Source of the DNA: Symploca sp. SIO1C2
GTDB lineage: Bacteria > Cyanobacteriota > Cyanobacteriia > Cyanobacteriales > Coleofasciculaceae
Assembly (NCBI GenBank): GCA_010672925.1
Contig: JAAHFP010000001.1
Location: 381,037 to 445,036 of the forward strand
Direction of reading: 5' to 3'
DNA: 64,000 bases
The position numbers and the translations under genes were made by a program. The notes under the pieces were generated by a model. The model was not told where the DNA came from. It did not search any database and saw only the letters and a program-made list of their open reading frames with translations. Positions 26,462-36,400 of this stretch are shown here, one piece after another (the stretch's first letter is position 1; each line of letters starts with the position of its first letter).

Positions 26462-27433
26462 ATGAAATCTACTACGGATTTACCAGCTGAACAGACTACT
26501 ATTGACCAGATGCCAGTAGTAGAGACTTCTGACTTGACTAAAGTCTACCGTACTGGCTTCTGGATGAATCAAACCATTAAATCCCTGACAAAATGCTCCT
26601 TGAGAGTCTATCAAGGGGAAACCTTCGGCTTACTTGGTCCTAATGGTGCAGGGAAGACTACTCTCTTGAAGCTGTTGTTGAGTATTGTGGCTCCTACTTC
26701 TGGACGAGGATTTTTGCTAGGAAAACCTCTAGGCGATCGCACTGTTAAGCAGAAAATCGGTTACCTACCAGAGAATGCCTACTTCTATGATTATCTGACC
26801 GGTTGGGAATTTTTGCAATTTACTGCTGGACTGTTCCAAATCCCTCGTGAAGTACAGCGAAAGCGTATTCCCATGCTCTTGGAGTTAGTGGGTTTATCCA
26901 AATTAGCTGCCAAGAAAAAGCAGCTGCGACAGTATTCCAAAGGGATGCTTCAGCGCATTGGGGTGGCCCAAGCAATTATTAATGATCCAGAAGTGGTATT
27001 TTTGGATGAACCAATGTCTGGGCTTGACCCTATTGGACGTTACCAAATTCGCGAGATTATTCTCTCACTAAAGAACCAAGGTAAAACGATCTTTTTCAAT
27101 AGCCATGTACTTTCTGACGTAGAGAAGATTTGCGATCGCATTGCGATTCTATATGGTGGGGAATTATTGTGTATCGGCTCCCTAGACGAACTTTTGGGTA
27201 CGACGAAGACTTACCAGGTTCAAGGCAAAGGGGGCAATAGAGAGCTGCTTCAATCCTGGGTAAAAGGACTAGTGTATGAGGATAATCGCTGGTATGGTCA
27301 GTTGCCAGGAAATCCTCAAGAGTTTCTCGCTAGTCTCCCATCGATGGACGCTCAGCTGATTAGCCTCAATCTTGCCCATATGTCCTTAGAAGAGTTTTTT
27401 ATGCAACAGGTAAACTCGCAACGAAGGGATTAA
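26462..27433 (+). CDS. ABC transporter ATP-binding protein
   Basis: 323 residues from ATG 26462. Walker A is LLGPNGAGKTTL, the Q-loop is near YLPENAYFYD, the signature is QYSKGMLQRIG, and Walker B is VVFLDEPMSGLDP, with the H-loop in FFNSHVLSD. The C-terminal extension is typical of CcmA/NatA-like exporters of the ABC-2 class. No permease gene follows in the window, so the membrane partner must be encoded elsewhere. The frame extends 28 codons upstream, but those encode a CTTCTGCCTT repeat, so the inner ATG is preferred. Confidence 0.92.
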   Translation: MKSTTDLPAEQTTIDQMPVVETSDLTKVYRTGFWMNQTIKSLTKCSLRVYQGETFGLLGPNGAGKTTLLKLLLSIVAPTSGRGFLLGKPLGDRTVKQKIGYLPENAYFYDYLTGWEFLQFTAGLFQIPREVQRKRIPMLLELVGLSKLAAKKKQLRQYSKGMLQRIGVAQAIINDPEVVFLDEPMSGLDPIGRYQIREIILSLKNQGKTIFFNSHVLSDVEKICDRIAILYGGELLCIGSLDELLGTTKTYQVQGKGGNRELLQSWVKGLVYEDNRWYGQLPGNPQEFLASLPSMDAQLISLNLAHMSLEEFFMQQVNSQRRD

Positions 27434-27929
27434 AAATTTTCTCTCCTAACTCCTGGCTCCCATTTTCAGATTAGCCGGGGACTGGAATCTATTGTTTTTC
27501 TAAGGCTTAAAATATTCTTTTTTAGTAGAATATTTCTGAAATAATTACTATAATTAATCTCAATACATTGAAGGATTAGAAATTTTTATTTAGAACCAAG
27601 AGAATGATTGCTCAACTTGATGCTGTAAATCTAAAAAAAAGCTAAAATTTTTCTAAAACAATTCTAAAGTTTTCTACAGGGTAATTCTTTACATAACAGG
27701 TAGTGGCCAAAAATGACTAGTTCAAGAATGCAGAAGGCAGTCCCAATGACAAATTTCACCACCGTGCATGAAAATCAATCTCCCCGTATCTATTTTCAAT
27801 TCAGAAGAGAATAAAACTTGTACAGTAAGCTTTTCTGTCAGGAAGCTCCAGAGCCTGCATCCAGCTTGATGATGAAGAGACCGAGAAAGCCGCTATAGAA
27901 CCGCAAAACATTCAGCAGGAAGCAGAATA
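27434..27929. other. AT-rich gap with one dispersed repeat
   Basis: About 500 bp without a convincing gene. The segment 27733-27775 (GGCAGTCCCAATGAC, then CACCACCGTGCATGAAAATC) is a copy of a repeat also found at 38306-38350 and, inverted, at 61948-61990. The rest is AT-rich and should contain the kinase promoter. I see no repeat of the short tandem class here. Confidence 0.6.
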
Positions 27930-29624
27930 ATGAACGCAAATGCCTTGGAAGAGAAGATTGAAACAGCTCAACAATGTCTAGCAGCCTTATTGCGTCGTGC
28001 GGATGAATTGCCTCTACCCCAAGAAAAGTTTTTCGCAACACTGCTAGAGGAACTCTTTGTCAACTTGAAGGAGTTGCAAGGGAGTATAGAGGAGCTACAT
28101 AGCAAAAACGAGGAATTGACTTATAGCTATTTGACTTGGGAGACAGCACTACAACAGTGCCAAATGAACTATGGCTCCCTAGTGGGAGCTCAAGGTGAAC
28201 TAGTTTGTCGTTTCCAGTCTATTGGAACAATCACCTTCGTTAACACCACTTTTGCTAACTATTTCGGCAAGCAACCTCAGGAGTTGATTGGGCAAAACTG
28301 GATTTCTATGGCTCTCGAGGCGGAACAAGAGGCACTACTCAAGCACTTAGCTTCCCTGAGTCGAGGAAATTCTTTGGGAACTATAGAGCATCGTGTGAAG
28401 TTATCTAATGGAGAAATACGCTGGCAAAAGTGGCATCACCGGGCAATATTTAATGCTGAGGGTGACTTTATCGAGTTCCTCTCAAGAGGGCAAGACATTA
28501 TCTGCTCAGCATTTTTTCAAGGTAAGCAAACGAGTGAGGGAAAAAAGGAGTTACAGGCACTTCAGACATGGGACGCACCGGACGGATGGAATGGAAATCC
28601 TACGCCCAATTTCGTTTACCCCCAGCAAATAGAGAAAAAGACGCCATTGATTAACAAACGACTTCCAGAGGTGTTGGATGCTCTCCCTGGAGCAGTTGCT
28701 TGGATTAGTGCAGATTTGCAGTTTCTGGGAGTTAACCGCTATTTAGCTAGTACTTGGGGTTTACCTCCTGAAACTTTTGTTGGAGAAGAGGTTGGCTCTC
28801 TAAAAAATTTTGTTGATTTCCGTAAATTCGTAGAAAATTTTTTTCACAGTCCAATAGAGCAGTCATCCCAAGAAGTTAAGCTAAATATTGATGGCACTCT
28901 CCGATATTATCTGTTTGTCGGTTATCAGTATGGCTCTCCAGGAGAAGCTGTGTTTCTAGGCACAGATGTTACTGAGTATAAACAAACTCAACAGCAAATA
29001 GAAGCAGCGATCGCAGAAAAAGAAATTCGCCTACAAGAACTGCATCACCGCATCAAGAATAATTTTCAGTCAATTTACTCTCTGCTCCAGTTTCAATCCA
29101 GCGAAATCAAAGACCGACGACTACTGGAGCTATTGAGAGATATTCAAAGTAGGCTCAAAACTATGGGGCTTCTTCACCAAAAATTGTATCATTACCCAGA
29201 TTCAACTAAGGTCAACCTGGCTGAATATATCCAAGATTTAGCTAATTATTTATTTCTGACTTACTACCAGGAATCAAAGAAGGTTGTTCTCAAATTACAG
29301 ATGGATAGAGTTGATGCTGGTATCAAAACTGCAATAGCTTGTGGACAAATTATTACGGAACTGTTGTCTAATTCCCTAAAACATGCTTTCCCTAAAGACA
29401 AAAAAAATGAAATTTTCATTAAGTTAATGCACAACAGTTATGGAAAATTAGTCTTGATAGTTGGCGATAATGGAGTGGGTTTGCCAGAAAAGATAGACTT
29501 CAATAACTGCCAGTCTTTGGGTTTGCGCTTAGTCAAGTTTTTGATCAAAGATATTCAAGGTTATAGCGAAATTAATGGAAATAACGGTACAACCTTTAAA
29601 ATTAGTTTTCAATCATCGGTTTAG
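27930..29624 (+). CDS. PAS-containing histidine kinase, HisKA_2 type
   Basis: 564 residues without membrane helices. A coiled N-terminus is followed by two PAS domains (about 75-180, with GTITFVNTTFANYFG, and about 245-350, ending FLGTDVTEYKQ). The kinase core is of the HisKA_2/HATPase_c subtype: phospho-acceptor His in ELHHRIKNNFQ (about residue 371), ELLSNSLKHAFP (N box), GDNGVGLP (G1) and GLRLVKFLI. Soluble PAS kinases of this class sense redox, light or small ligands through bound cofactors, which cannot be inferred here. No cognate response regulator is adjacent. ATG 27930 has GGAAG upstream. Confidence 0.9.
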   Translation: MNANALEEKIETAQQCLAALLRRADELPLPQEKFFATLLEELFVNLKELQGSIEELHSKNEELTYSYLTWETALQQCQMNYGSLVGAQGELVCRFQSIGTITFVNTTFANYFGKQPQELIGQNWISMALEAEQEALLKHLASLSRGNSLGTIEHRVKLSNGEIRWQKWHHRAIFNAEGDFIEFLSRGQDIICSAFFQGKQTSEGKKELQALQTWDAPDGWNGNPTPNFVYPQQIEKKTPLINKRLPEVLDALPGAVAWISADLQFLGVNRYLASTWGLPPETFVGEEVGSLKNFVDFRKFVENFFHSPIEQSSQEVKLNIDGTLRYYLFVGYQYGSPGEAVFLGTDVTEYKQTQQQIEAAIAEKEIRLQELHHRIKNNFQSIYSLLQFQSSEIKDRRLLELLRDIQSRLKTMGLLHQKLYHYPDSTKVNLAEYIQDLANYLFLTYYQESKKVVLKLQMDRVDAGIKTAIACGQIITELLSNSLKHAFPKDKKNEIFIKLMHNSYGKLVLIVGDNGVGLPEKIDFNNCQSLGLRLVKFLIKDIQGYSEINGNNGTTFKISFQSSV

Positions 29625-29817
29625 CCAGAGCCATGCTTAATTCTTAATTCTTAACCAGGGCTTCCAATCTGGCTCATTACCGGTTAGTATTGATTAGGGC
29701 TTACTGGATAAAATTAGGAACCTTACCTACAACCTATAACCTACCACCTATTTCAACCGAGAATTAGGACAAACTTCAGCGAACCCTAATTAACGATTCC
29801 CCTCCCGTGAGGTTTTG
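29625..29817. other. Gap upstream of proA
   Basis: TTCTTAATTCTTAA and CCTACAACCTATAACCTACC short repeats. A good ribosome-binding site (CGTGAGGTTTTG) precedes the proA start. No gene is seen. Confidence 0.5.
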
Positions 29818-31149
29818 ATGACAGCTTCTACTGATTTTCCCCTTTCCCTCAATGCGATCACTCGCGGTAATGATTTGTTGCATATTGCCCAAGCCACCCG
29901 TCAAGTAGCAAGGCAACTGGCAGTGTTGCCAACGGATGCGAAGAACCAAGCAATTGAAGCTATCGCCCAAGCTTTGGAAGCAGCAGCCCCAGAAATTTTG
30001 GCGGCAAATGCAGCAGATTGCCAAGCAGCGGAGGCAGAGGGCATTCCCCAGGCTTTGTATAAGCGACTGAAGTTAGATGAAACTAAGCTCAAGGGGGCTA
30101 TTGAGGGAGTAAGAGATGTAGGTAAATTAGAAGACCCGGTGGGCGGAGTACAAATTCATCGAGAACTAGATGAGGGATTAATCCTGAAGCGAGTTACCTG
30201 CCCCTTGGGTGTACTCGGTATCATTTTTGAAGCCCGTCCCGATGCCTTAATTCAAATTACCTCCCTAGCAATCAAATCTGGTAACGGCGTCATCCTCAAA
30301 GGAGGCAAAGAAGCTATTCGCTCTTGTGAAACCTTAGTAAAAGCTATTCATCAAGGACTATCTACCACAGTAGTTGACCCAGCAGCAGTACAGCTTTTAA
30401 CCACGAGAGAAGAAATCAAGGCGCTGTTGCAGCTAGATGAATACGTGGATTTGATTATTCCTAGAGGTTCCAACTCTTTTGTACGGTATGTACAGGAGAA
30501 TACCCGTATCCCAGTACTCGGTCATGCTGATGGTATTTGTCATCTCTACATAGATCAAGCCGCTGACTTGCAGAAAGCAGTGGATATTACTATTGATGCT
30601 AAAACTCAATATGCTGCCGTCTGCAATGCTATTGAAACACTACTAGTTCACGCTGCGATCGCGCCAAGTTTCCTCCCTCTTGCTGCTGCTGCTTTGGAGA
30701 AGCGTCAGGTAAAATTGCTAGGGGATGAGGCAACTAAGAAAATTATTGACATCCCAGCAGCGACAGCAGCGGATTGGTCTACGGAGTACAATGATTTAGT
30801 GCTCTCGATCAAAGTAGTAGACTCCCTGGAAGAAGCAATTAATCACATCAATACCTACGGTTCCGGTCACACTGATGCCATTGTTACCGAAGACCAAGCC
30901 GTTGCCAACAATTTCCTCAATCAAGTAGACGCTGCCAATGTCTTTCACAACTGTTCTACTCGCTTTGCTGATGGTTTCCGCTACGGCTTCGGTGCAGAAG
31001 TTGGTATCAGCACGCAGAAAATGCCTCCCCGTGGACCAGTAGGATTGGAGGGATTAGTAACTTATAAGTATAAGATGACTGGCAAGGGTCACATTGTGGA
31101 TACTTACGCTGGTAAGGATGCTAAGCCCTTTACTCACAAGGATATGTGA
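29818..31149 (+). CDS. proA: Gamma-glutamyl phosphate reductase
   Basis: 443 residues, near the usual length. It reduces gamma-glutamyl phosphate to glutamate-5-semialdehyde with NADPH, the second step of proline synthesis, in the cytosol. Signatures are [27 protein letters not shown], the catalytic Cys in [28 protein letters not shown] and the C-terminal [13 protein letters not shown]-like segment ([19 protein letters not shown]). ATG 29818 follows GTGAGG; an in-frame TTG adds one residue. proB is not adjacent. Confidence 0.97.
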   Translation: MTASTDFPLSLNAITRGNDLLHIAQATRQVARQLAVLPTDAKNQAIEAIAQALEAAAPEILAANAADCQAAEAEGIPQALYKRLKLDETKLKGAIEGVRDVGKLEDPVGGVQIHRELDEGLILKRVTCPLGVLGIIFEARPDALIQITSLAIKSGNGVILKGGKEAIRSCETLVKAIHQGLSTTVVDPAAVQLLTTREEIKALLQLDEYVDLIIPRGSNSFVRYVQENTRIPVLGHADGICHLYIDQAADLQKAVDITIDAKTQYAAVCNAIETLLVHAAIAPSFLPLAAAALEKRQVKLLGDEATKKIIDIPAATAADWSTEYNDLVLSIKVVDSLEEAINHINTYGSGHTDAIVTEDQAVANNFLNQVDAANVFHNCSTRFADGFRYGFGAEVGISTQKMPPRGPVGLEGLVTYKYKMTGKGHIVDTYAGKDAKPFTHKDM

Positions 31150-31255
31150 TATTCCAAATGGACACGAGGACATCCGCAACGGATGAAAAAACAAGCAAAA
31201 CCCTCTTTCCTCCTGCCCTCTGCCTCCTGCCTCCTGCCCCCTGCCTCTTAAAAGT

Positions 31256-31768
31256 CTAAGCAAGTTCCTTGGTGATGACATTAATAGGATCAGAGCAATA
31301 GACACAAAGCTTATTAGCAATTTCAATTGCTTCCTCGGGACTTTTATCCAAGTACATTGCTGTTAAAGCAAAATGTTCTCCTGCACCAATAGCGCCAAAC
31401 TCATTAATTTTCTCTACTAGGTAGCTATCACACACGCGGAAAATTTCGTCCTCAATACCGAGCAAATACTCATTCTTACGACCAAAGGAATCATCTTTTC
31501 CTTTTGCCCAACTGTAAAATTCAACCATAAAGTCTAAAACCGCTTCCACTGTTGGAGATGCTGGACTGTGGTTGCGGGCAAATATTTGCATGAAGCTCAG
31601 CTCCATGATATATCCTACACTGCCGATAATCATATTATTCACCTCGAATAACTTTCCCCGTTCATCCCCAGTAACTCGGTGAGTTTCCTTGAGGTATCCC
31701 GAAACACGGATGCTATCCGATGCAAAAACTAACTTATCGGGGTATTTCCTGGCTGCAACAACGCTCAT
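31256..31768 (-). CDS. HslV/Anbu-like Ntn-hydrolase family protein
   Basis: 170 residues. The opening MSVVAARKYPDKLVFASDS resembles the N-terminal strands of proteasome-type Ntn hydrolases, in which the residue after the initiator Met is the nucleophile; here that is Ser2 rather than the usual Thr. The later GAIGAGEHFALTAMYL and PEEAIEIANKLCVYCSDPINVI match the G-x-G-x-x-A-L-A and C-terminal helix pattern of HslV/20S beta subunits. Length is close to HslV. No hslU-like ATPase is nearby. An AGGAGTGATT ribosome-binding site precedes ATG 31768. Activity as a protease is inferred, not shown. Confidence 0.75.
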   Translation of the reverse strand: MSVVAARKYPDKLVFASDSIRVSGYLKETHRVTGDERGKLFEVNNMIIGSVGYIMELSFMQIFARNHSPASPTVEAVLDFMVEFYSWAKGKDDSFGRKNEYLLGIEDEIFRVCDSYLVEKINEFGAIGAGEHFALTAMYLDKSPEEAIEIANKLCVYCSDPINVITKELA

Positions 31769-31954
31769 TAATCACTCCTAAATGGGAATTGGGAATTGGG
31801 AATTGGGAATTGGGAGCATATTGCTCCCTAAAATGAAAGCAAACAGGCAAGATGCCTGTACTACAAATAGATGTTCCCTATAAATCTGGCTTCCCGCACT
31901 AATTTCTAGATCTATACTCTAGATATAGAGTAGCAGCTCTACAAAAATGAAAAT
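31769..31954. repeat. GGGAATT heptamers and an AT-rich palindrome
   Basis: GGGAATTGGGAATT units (31783-31816) lie just upstream of the HslV-like gene. A symmetric TATACTCTAGATATAGAGTA sequence (about 31912-31931) lies downstream of the ABC operon end. No strong terminator T-run is seen. Confidence 0.6.
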
Positions 31955-32737
31955 TTAACAATTCAACAACCTAAGCAAATCCTTAATTTCTCCTACATAA
32001 TCTTGAAATTGAGGTTGACGCTTAATTTTATAGTTGCGCACGTTAGAGGGATCCGCGAACTCACTACTTGGTAATTCAATCTGTAGTTCTCGCTCAACGG
32101 TACCAGGTCGTGCCGTCAAAACATAAATCCGTTGGGAGAGAAATACTGCTTCTTCAACATCGTGAGTAATCATCAAAATCGTGGTACCAGTATGTTGCCA
32201 AACCTGAAGTAGAAATTGCTGCATCGTCTCTTTAGTTTGCACATCCAAAGCACCAAAAGGCTCATCCATCAACAAGATTTTAGGTTTGCAGGCCAGGGCT
32301 CGTGCGATCGCGACTCGCTGCTTCATACCTCCTGAGAGTTCTTTAGGATAAGATTTAGCAAATTCAGACAAGCCTACCACTTCTAAATAATAGGAAGCAA
32401 TCTCTCTACGTTTCGACTTTGCCACTCCTTGCAGCTTGAGACCAAATTCAACATTTTCTGCTACCTTCATCCAAGGATACAGAGTGTATTTCTGGAATAC
32501 CATACCTCGATCAGAACCTGGTCCAGTAACTGGTACGCCATCAACTTTAATTTTCCCTGCCGTTGGCATATCCAGTCCTGCAATCAGCCTCAGAATAGTT
32601 GATTTACCAGAACCGGAGGTTCCCACTACACAAACCAATTCTCCTGAGTCTACATACAGGTTAATATTTTTGAGAACAAGTAGAGAACCTTGTTTGGTCG
32701 AGAATTCTTTATAAAGATTAGAAACTTCTAAATGCAT
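31955..32737 (-). CDS. ABC transporter ATPase, nitrate/sulfonate/taurine class
   Basis: 260 residues: Walker A VVGTSGSGKSTI, Q-loop VFQKYTLYPWM, signature LSGGMKQRVAIARAL, Walker B ILLMDEPFGALD, H-loop MITHDVEEAVFL. This layout is that of SsuB/TauB/NrtD-type importers. It is the last gene of an operon with the permease, the lipoprotein binding protein and an OmpA-fused binding protein upstream. The substrate is not readable from sequence. Confidence 0.93.
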   Translation of the reverse strand: MHLEVSNLYKEFSTKQGSLLVLKNINLYVDSGELVCVVGTSGSGKSTILRLIAGLDMPTAGKIKVDGVPVTGPGSDRGMVFQKYTLYPWMKVAENVEFGLKLQGVAKSKRREIASYYLEVVGLSEFAKSYPKELSGGMKQRVAIARALACKPKILLMDEPFGALDVQTKETMQQFLLQVWQHTGTTILMITHDVEEAVFLSQRIYVLTARPGTVERELQIELPSSEFADPSNVRNYKIKRQPQFQDYVGEIKDLLRLLNC

Positions 32738-32785
32738 TTAAACTCATTACTCATTACTCATTACTTATTACTTATTACTTATTAC

Positions 32786-33634
32786 TTAATCAACCGCCCA
32801 TTTACAGCTAATCTTTAAAAACCAACGAAAGCATAAATCAAGAGCAAAGCCGATAACTCCTAGAATAATTAAACAAGCAAAAATTTCATCAGTCTTTAAG
32901 AACTTTTGAGCCAATAAAATACGTTTGCCCAAACCTTGCTCTGCGGCTACAAGTTCCGACACAATTACCAAATTCCAGGAAGTGGCGATATTGATGCGAA
33001 AAGTATCAATAATATTAGGAAAAATATAAGGAGTAATAACTTGTAAAAGAATCTGCCTTCGGTCTCCTCCTAAAGTATAAGTAGTTTCAATTAAATCCTT
33101 GGGAACAAACTTCACTGCATCCATAATCATCAAAGTATTGTAGAAGACAGTACCAAGGAAAATCAGGATAATTTTCGGTTCCTCGTTAATGCCCAGATAA
33201 AGAATCAACAGAGGAATAAAAGCAGGAGCAGGCATGTAGCGCACGAGACCGATAATGGGTTCTGTAAGGGCACGGATACTAGCAAATGCTCCCATTGAAA
33301 TCCCTAAAGGTACTGAAATTACTGCGGCTAATACAAAGCCACCAGTGACCCGCAGGAAACTAGCAACCGTATCTTGGGTAAGAAAACCCTTTTCCCAAAG
33401 ACGGACAAAAGCTTCCCCTACTTGATTTGGGGAAGGTAGAAAAACAGCATCTATTCCAGCAAAGTTGGAGAGTAACCACCAAGCCAGGTAAGGAAGGGCA
33501 AAGGAGAGGGCAATTAAACTCCAGCTGAGGGACTGGGGAATATCCTCAGCTAGACGCCAGAAGACTGTTGGAGGTAAGTTTTTTCTAGATATTTCAGCAT
33601 TAATGAGTGGGGAACTATCGACGGATTCATTCAT
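32786..33634 (-). CDS. ABC transporter permease, nitrate/sulfonate/taurine class
   Basis: 282 residues with about six membrane helices and the EAA-type cytoplasmic loop GGDRRQILLQVITPYIFPNI that docks on the ATPase. FLPSPNQVGEAF near the N-terminus is a common opener in SsuC/TauC permeases. The gap to the ATPase gene is 48 bp and consists of TTACTCA/TTACTTA heptamers. The substrate is set by the binding proteins, whose ligand is unknown. Confidence 0.92.
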   Translation of the reverse strand: MNESVDSSPLINAEISRKNLPPTVFWRLAEDIPQSLSWSLIALSFALPYLAWWLLSNFAGIDAVFLPSPNQVGEAFVRLWEKGFLTQDTVASFLRVTGGFVLAAVISVPLGISMGAFASIRALTEPIIGLVRYMPAPAFIPLLILYLGINEEPKIILIFLGTVFYNTLMIMDAVKFVPKDLIETTYTLGGDRRQILLQVITPYIFPNIIDTFRINIATSWNLVIVSELVAAEQGLGKRILLAQKFLKTDEIFACLIILGVIGFALDLCFRWFLKISCKWAVD

Positions 33635-33676
33635 TAAACTTATTACTTATTACTTATTACTTAAAAAAAGTAAAAC

Positions 33677-34723
33677 CTAACTACCTTGTGATTCTGCATA
33701 AGCTTTAACAAATTGGTCATCAAGTATCTTGTCCAAATCAGGTGCTTTTTCAATAAAGCCTACATCCAGCATGAATTTGGTCATTTTTTTTGCAGCGAAG
33801 GGCATATGCTTCATACTGTCACCAGGACTGAATGCTTCTAGGTTTTCTTCCAGAGTAAAAATTTTGGTTCCTTCCTTAAATTGCTGGAACTCTTCCACAC
33901 TGACATCAGCTCGTTTGGCCATAATTTCATCTGCCTTATCGGGATTCTTTTCGATAAAATCTAAGGTAGCAAACCAAGTATTAACTAGAGCTTCTACTTG
34001 CTCTGGCTGTTCATCAATTAACTTTTGGGTAACCACCAGTAAATCGGGAATTGCCCCAGGGAAATCCTTGGAACTGATAAGTTCCTTACTTCCTTCTCGT
34101 TTGAGAGCAGTTAGCCAGTGGGGAGGGAAAGCACCAACAGCATCAACTTTTCCAGAGACAAAGGCGGCGGCAGCAGCTCCTGTTTCCAAATTCTCAATCT
34201 CAACTTCATCCCTAGATATGCCCTTTTCTTCTAATGCTAGGGTTAGTAGAAAATCATCCACCACTCCCTCTTCCACTGCTACTTTTTTTCCTTTGAGGTC
34301 TTCCAAGCTATTAATGTCTTCTGCCACAATAATTTTGTCATTACCAGCTGAATTATCATTAACCAGAACAGCTACCTCTCCATGAATCGCATCAGCAGCA
34401 AAAGAGATGGTATCGTTTAAGGTTTGGCAATTAGCATCTAATCGTCCAGCACCTAAAGCTTGCATCGATTCCAAATAGCCGTCAAACCACTTGAGTTCAA
34501 CATTGACTCCATTTTCTGCAAACAAACCTGCTTCTTTGGCGATCGCCCAAGGCCACCACCCAGGCCAATTGCTATACCCCATAACTATTTTAGCAGATGC
34601 CCCTGTGCCGAGACTTCCCTGAGAATCGGTAACATCGGGATCTGTTGTTGGATTGCAACTGATAGTCAATACCAAACTGAGTACAAAGACAACACAAAGA
34701 GGTAGTAATTTGCGAATTTTCAT
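33677..34723 (-). CDS. ABC transporter substrate-binding lipoprotein (NMT1/SsuA-like)
   Basis: 348 residues. The leader MKIRKLLPLCVVFVLSL ends in the lipobox LTISC, so the mature protein is lipid-anchored outside the inner membrane. The body starts with IVMGYSNWPGWWPWAIAKEAGLF and has the two-lobe periplasmic fold of NMT1/SsuA/TauA proteins (DLKGKKVAVEEG, DAVGAFPPHWLTAL). This subfamily is close to binding proteins annotated for sulfonates, taurine or urea-derived compounds, without proof. It is the second gene of the operon. Confidence 0.92.
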   Translation of the reverse strand: MKIRKLLPLCVVFVLSLVLTISCNPTTDPDVTDSQGSLGTGASAKIVMGYSNWPGWWPWAIAKEAGLFAENGVNVELKWFDGYLESMQALGAGRLDANCQTLNDTISFAADAIHGEVAVLVNDNSAGNDKIIVAEDINSLEDLKGKKVAVEEGVVDDFLLTLALEEKGISRDEVEIENLETGAAAAAFVSGKVDAVGAFPPHWLTALKREGSKELISSKDFPGAIPDLLVVTQKLIDEQPEQVEALVNTWFATLDFIEKNPDKADEIMAKRADVSVEEFQQFKEGTKIFTLEENLEAFSPGDSMKHMPFAAKKMTKFMLDVGFIEKAPDLDKILDDQFVKAYAESQGS

Positions 34724-34840
34724 AGTATTCCCTGACGAATGTAGTATTAAAATCGAAGATAGCCAGTACTCAAAACTAAAGTAAACTGTTCTTCACTTGT
34801 TACTTGTTACTTATTACTTACTACTTGTTATTGCAAAGCC

Positions 34841-36400
34841 CTAGTTAATCCGAACTAGGCGAATCTCTGTGCGTTGTTGGCGAGGGTCTTCTGGAGAAAT
34901 CCCTGCCATTGGTAGAGAAAAACCCTTACCCTCTGGCACAAAATTGTGCTGAAGACCTTGATTACGGAGAGCATTCACCACTACCTGTGCTCGTTGTTGG
35001 CTCAGTTTTTGGTTAAATTCAGGAATACCAGTTTTAGAAGTATGCCCAATCACACGCACTGCAACTGTTTGTGGGTTGAATTCTGTAATCTCTTGGGCTA
35101 ATTTAACCAAGGTTTGTTTGCCTTCATTAGTTAACTCCGCAGAACCACTATCAAATTTCACTTCTCCCCTCACTTGTAAGTTACCGATATCAGGAGCATT
35201 TGCCACCTTGCTAGCATTCACTTTCTGAGTCGCCGCAATGGTGTTCCCTTTGCCTGCCAGTCTGTCTGCTAGTTCCGGGTTATCTGCACGCACCAACTCA
35301 ATGAGAGTCTCGGTGTTGCTGGCCGCTTTGTTAATGAACTGGGAACTAAACAACTCTGGGGGATTTTGGGGAACCTGATTCATCTCCCCAGCCAGCACCA
35401 ATACTGCTCCAGTAGAACCAATTCTTTTTTCGAGAGTACCATCGCTCATCCAATCTTTTGCTTCAACAGCACTAAAAAAGTCAATACCCTGTAAAACCGT
35501 AGCAGCATCTTTGGTAGCTAAATTACCATCCTCAGCAATTTGCTTCTGTAACTGGGAAGGCTGGCGGACATTGGCATCAATGCGGCGGTAGTAGGCTTCT
35601 AGTAGTTCGGTAATTTTTGCAGGTTGAGACTGAATTAGTTGGTTAGAAGCAACAATCACATCCACAATTGCTTTGGGGGCATCTTTACTGGATAAGACGA
35701 CAGTATAGCCCTGCTGACGCGCTTGGGTAACAAAAGGCTCCCAGACTACAGCAATTGCGACATTCTCATTCGGATCTCGTAACATCTGCCAAGCCTCAGA
35801 AGCATCTGCCACTTCTTTTACTTCAAAATCTGACAAATTCAACGCCTCGAACTTAGTACTTAAGACCAAAGCTAAGTACTCGCTAGGAGTATCTCCTGCA
35901 TAGGCAATACTGAGGCTCTTTCCTTGGGATTGTTGTTCCTGCACCAGTTTGCCTAAATCCAGCAGTGACTTCAGACTGGGATACTTTTTCGTATTGAGGA
36001 CAACCGCATCTGCCCCCACTGTGCGGTCAATTAACCCGACTATCTTCCCTTGGGGCTGGTGTTTGAGAAACTGGTCTAGGGTGGTAACAAATAAATCAGC
36101 TTTACCTTGATTGAGAAGTTGAGCTCTTTGCGCCTGATCAAATTCATCCTGATAGGTGAGGCTCAACCCTACTTCCTGGAGCACATCCTGAAACTCAGGA
36201 CTACGAAAGGTACTATAGCCACTAAAAGTATCTCCCAAGATGGTTAATTGCTTGGTCTCCCTAGAAGTATCAGTTTGGTCAGAGCCTCCAGAAACTAATC
36301 CTGGTAAGCTCCCCCTCAATATCCAAAAACCGCCTCCAATCAGACCAAGAGTAACAACTAAAGCCAAAACTAATACAACTGGATTGTCACGCTTACTCAT
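34841..36400 (-). CDS. Substrate-binding domain fused to OmpA-family domain
   Basis: 519 residues. One N-terminal membrane helix (about 8-30) anchors the protein. Residues about 48-350 form an SsuA/NMT1-like binding domain (LTILGDTFSGYSTFRSPEF, ADLFVTTLDQFLKHQP, AIAVVWEPFV). Residues about 405-519 form an OmpA domain (VKFDSGSAELTNEGKQTL, GHTSKTGIPEFN, LSQQRAQVVVNAL, RTEIRLV) of the kind that binds peptidoglycan. The gene heads the ABC operon and its binding domain parallels that of the following lipoprotein. The fusion would tether a solute-capture domain to the cell wall. The ligand is unknown. The start is ATG 36400. Confidence 0.9.
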   Translation of the reverse strand: MSKRDNPVVLVLALVVTLGLIGGGFWILRGSLPGLVSGGSDQTDTSRETKQLTILGDTFSGYSTFRSPEFQDVLQEVGLSLTYQDEFDQAQRAQLLNQGKADLFVTTLDQFLKHQPQGKIVGLIDRTVGADAVVLNTKKYPSLKSLLDLGKLVQEQQSQGKSLSIAYAGDTPSEYLALVLSTKFEALNLSDFEVKEVADASEAWQMLRDPNENVAIAVVWEPFVTQARQQGYTVVLSSKDAPKAIVDVIVASNQLIQSQPAKITELLEAYYRRIDANVRQPSQLQKQIAEDGNLATKDAATVLQGIDFFSAVEAKDWMSDGTLEKRIGSTGAVLVLAGEMNQVPQNPPELFSSQFINKAASNTETLIELVRADNPELADRLAGKGNTIAATQKVNASKVANAPDIGNLQVRGEVKFDSGSAELTNEGKQTLVKLAQEITEFNPQTVAVRVIGHTSKTGIPEFNQKLSQQRAQVVVNALRNQGLQHNFVPEGKGFSLPMAGISPEDPRQQRTEIRLVRIN

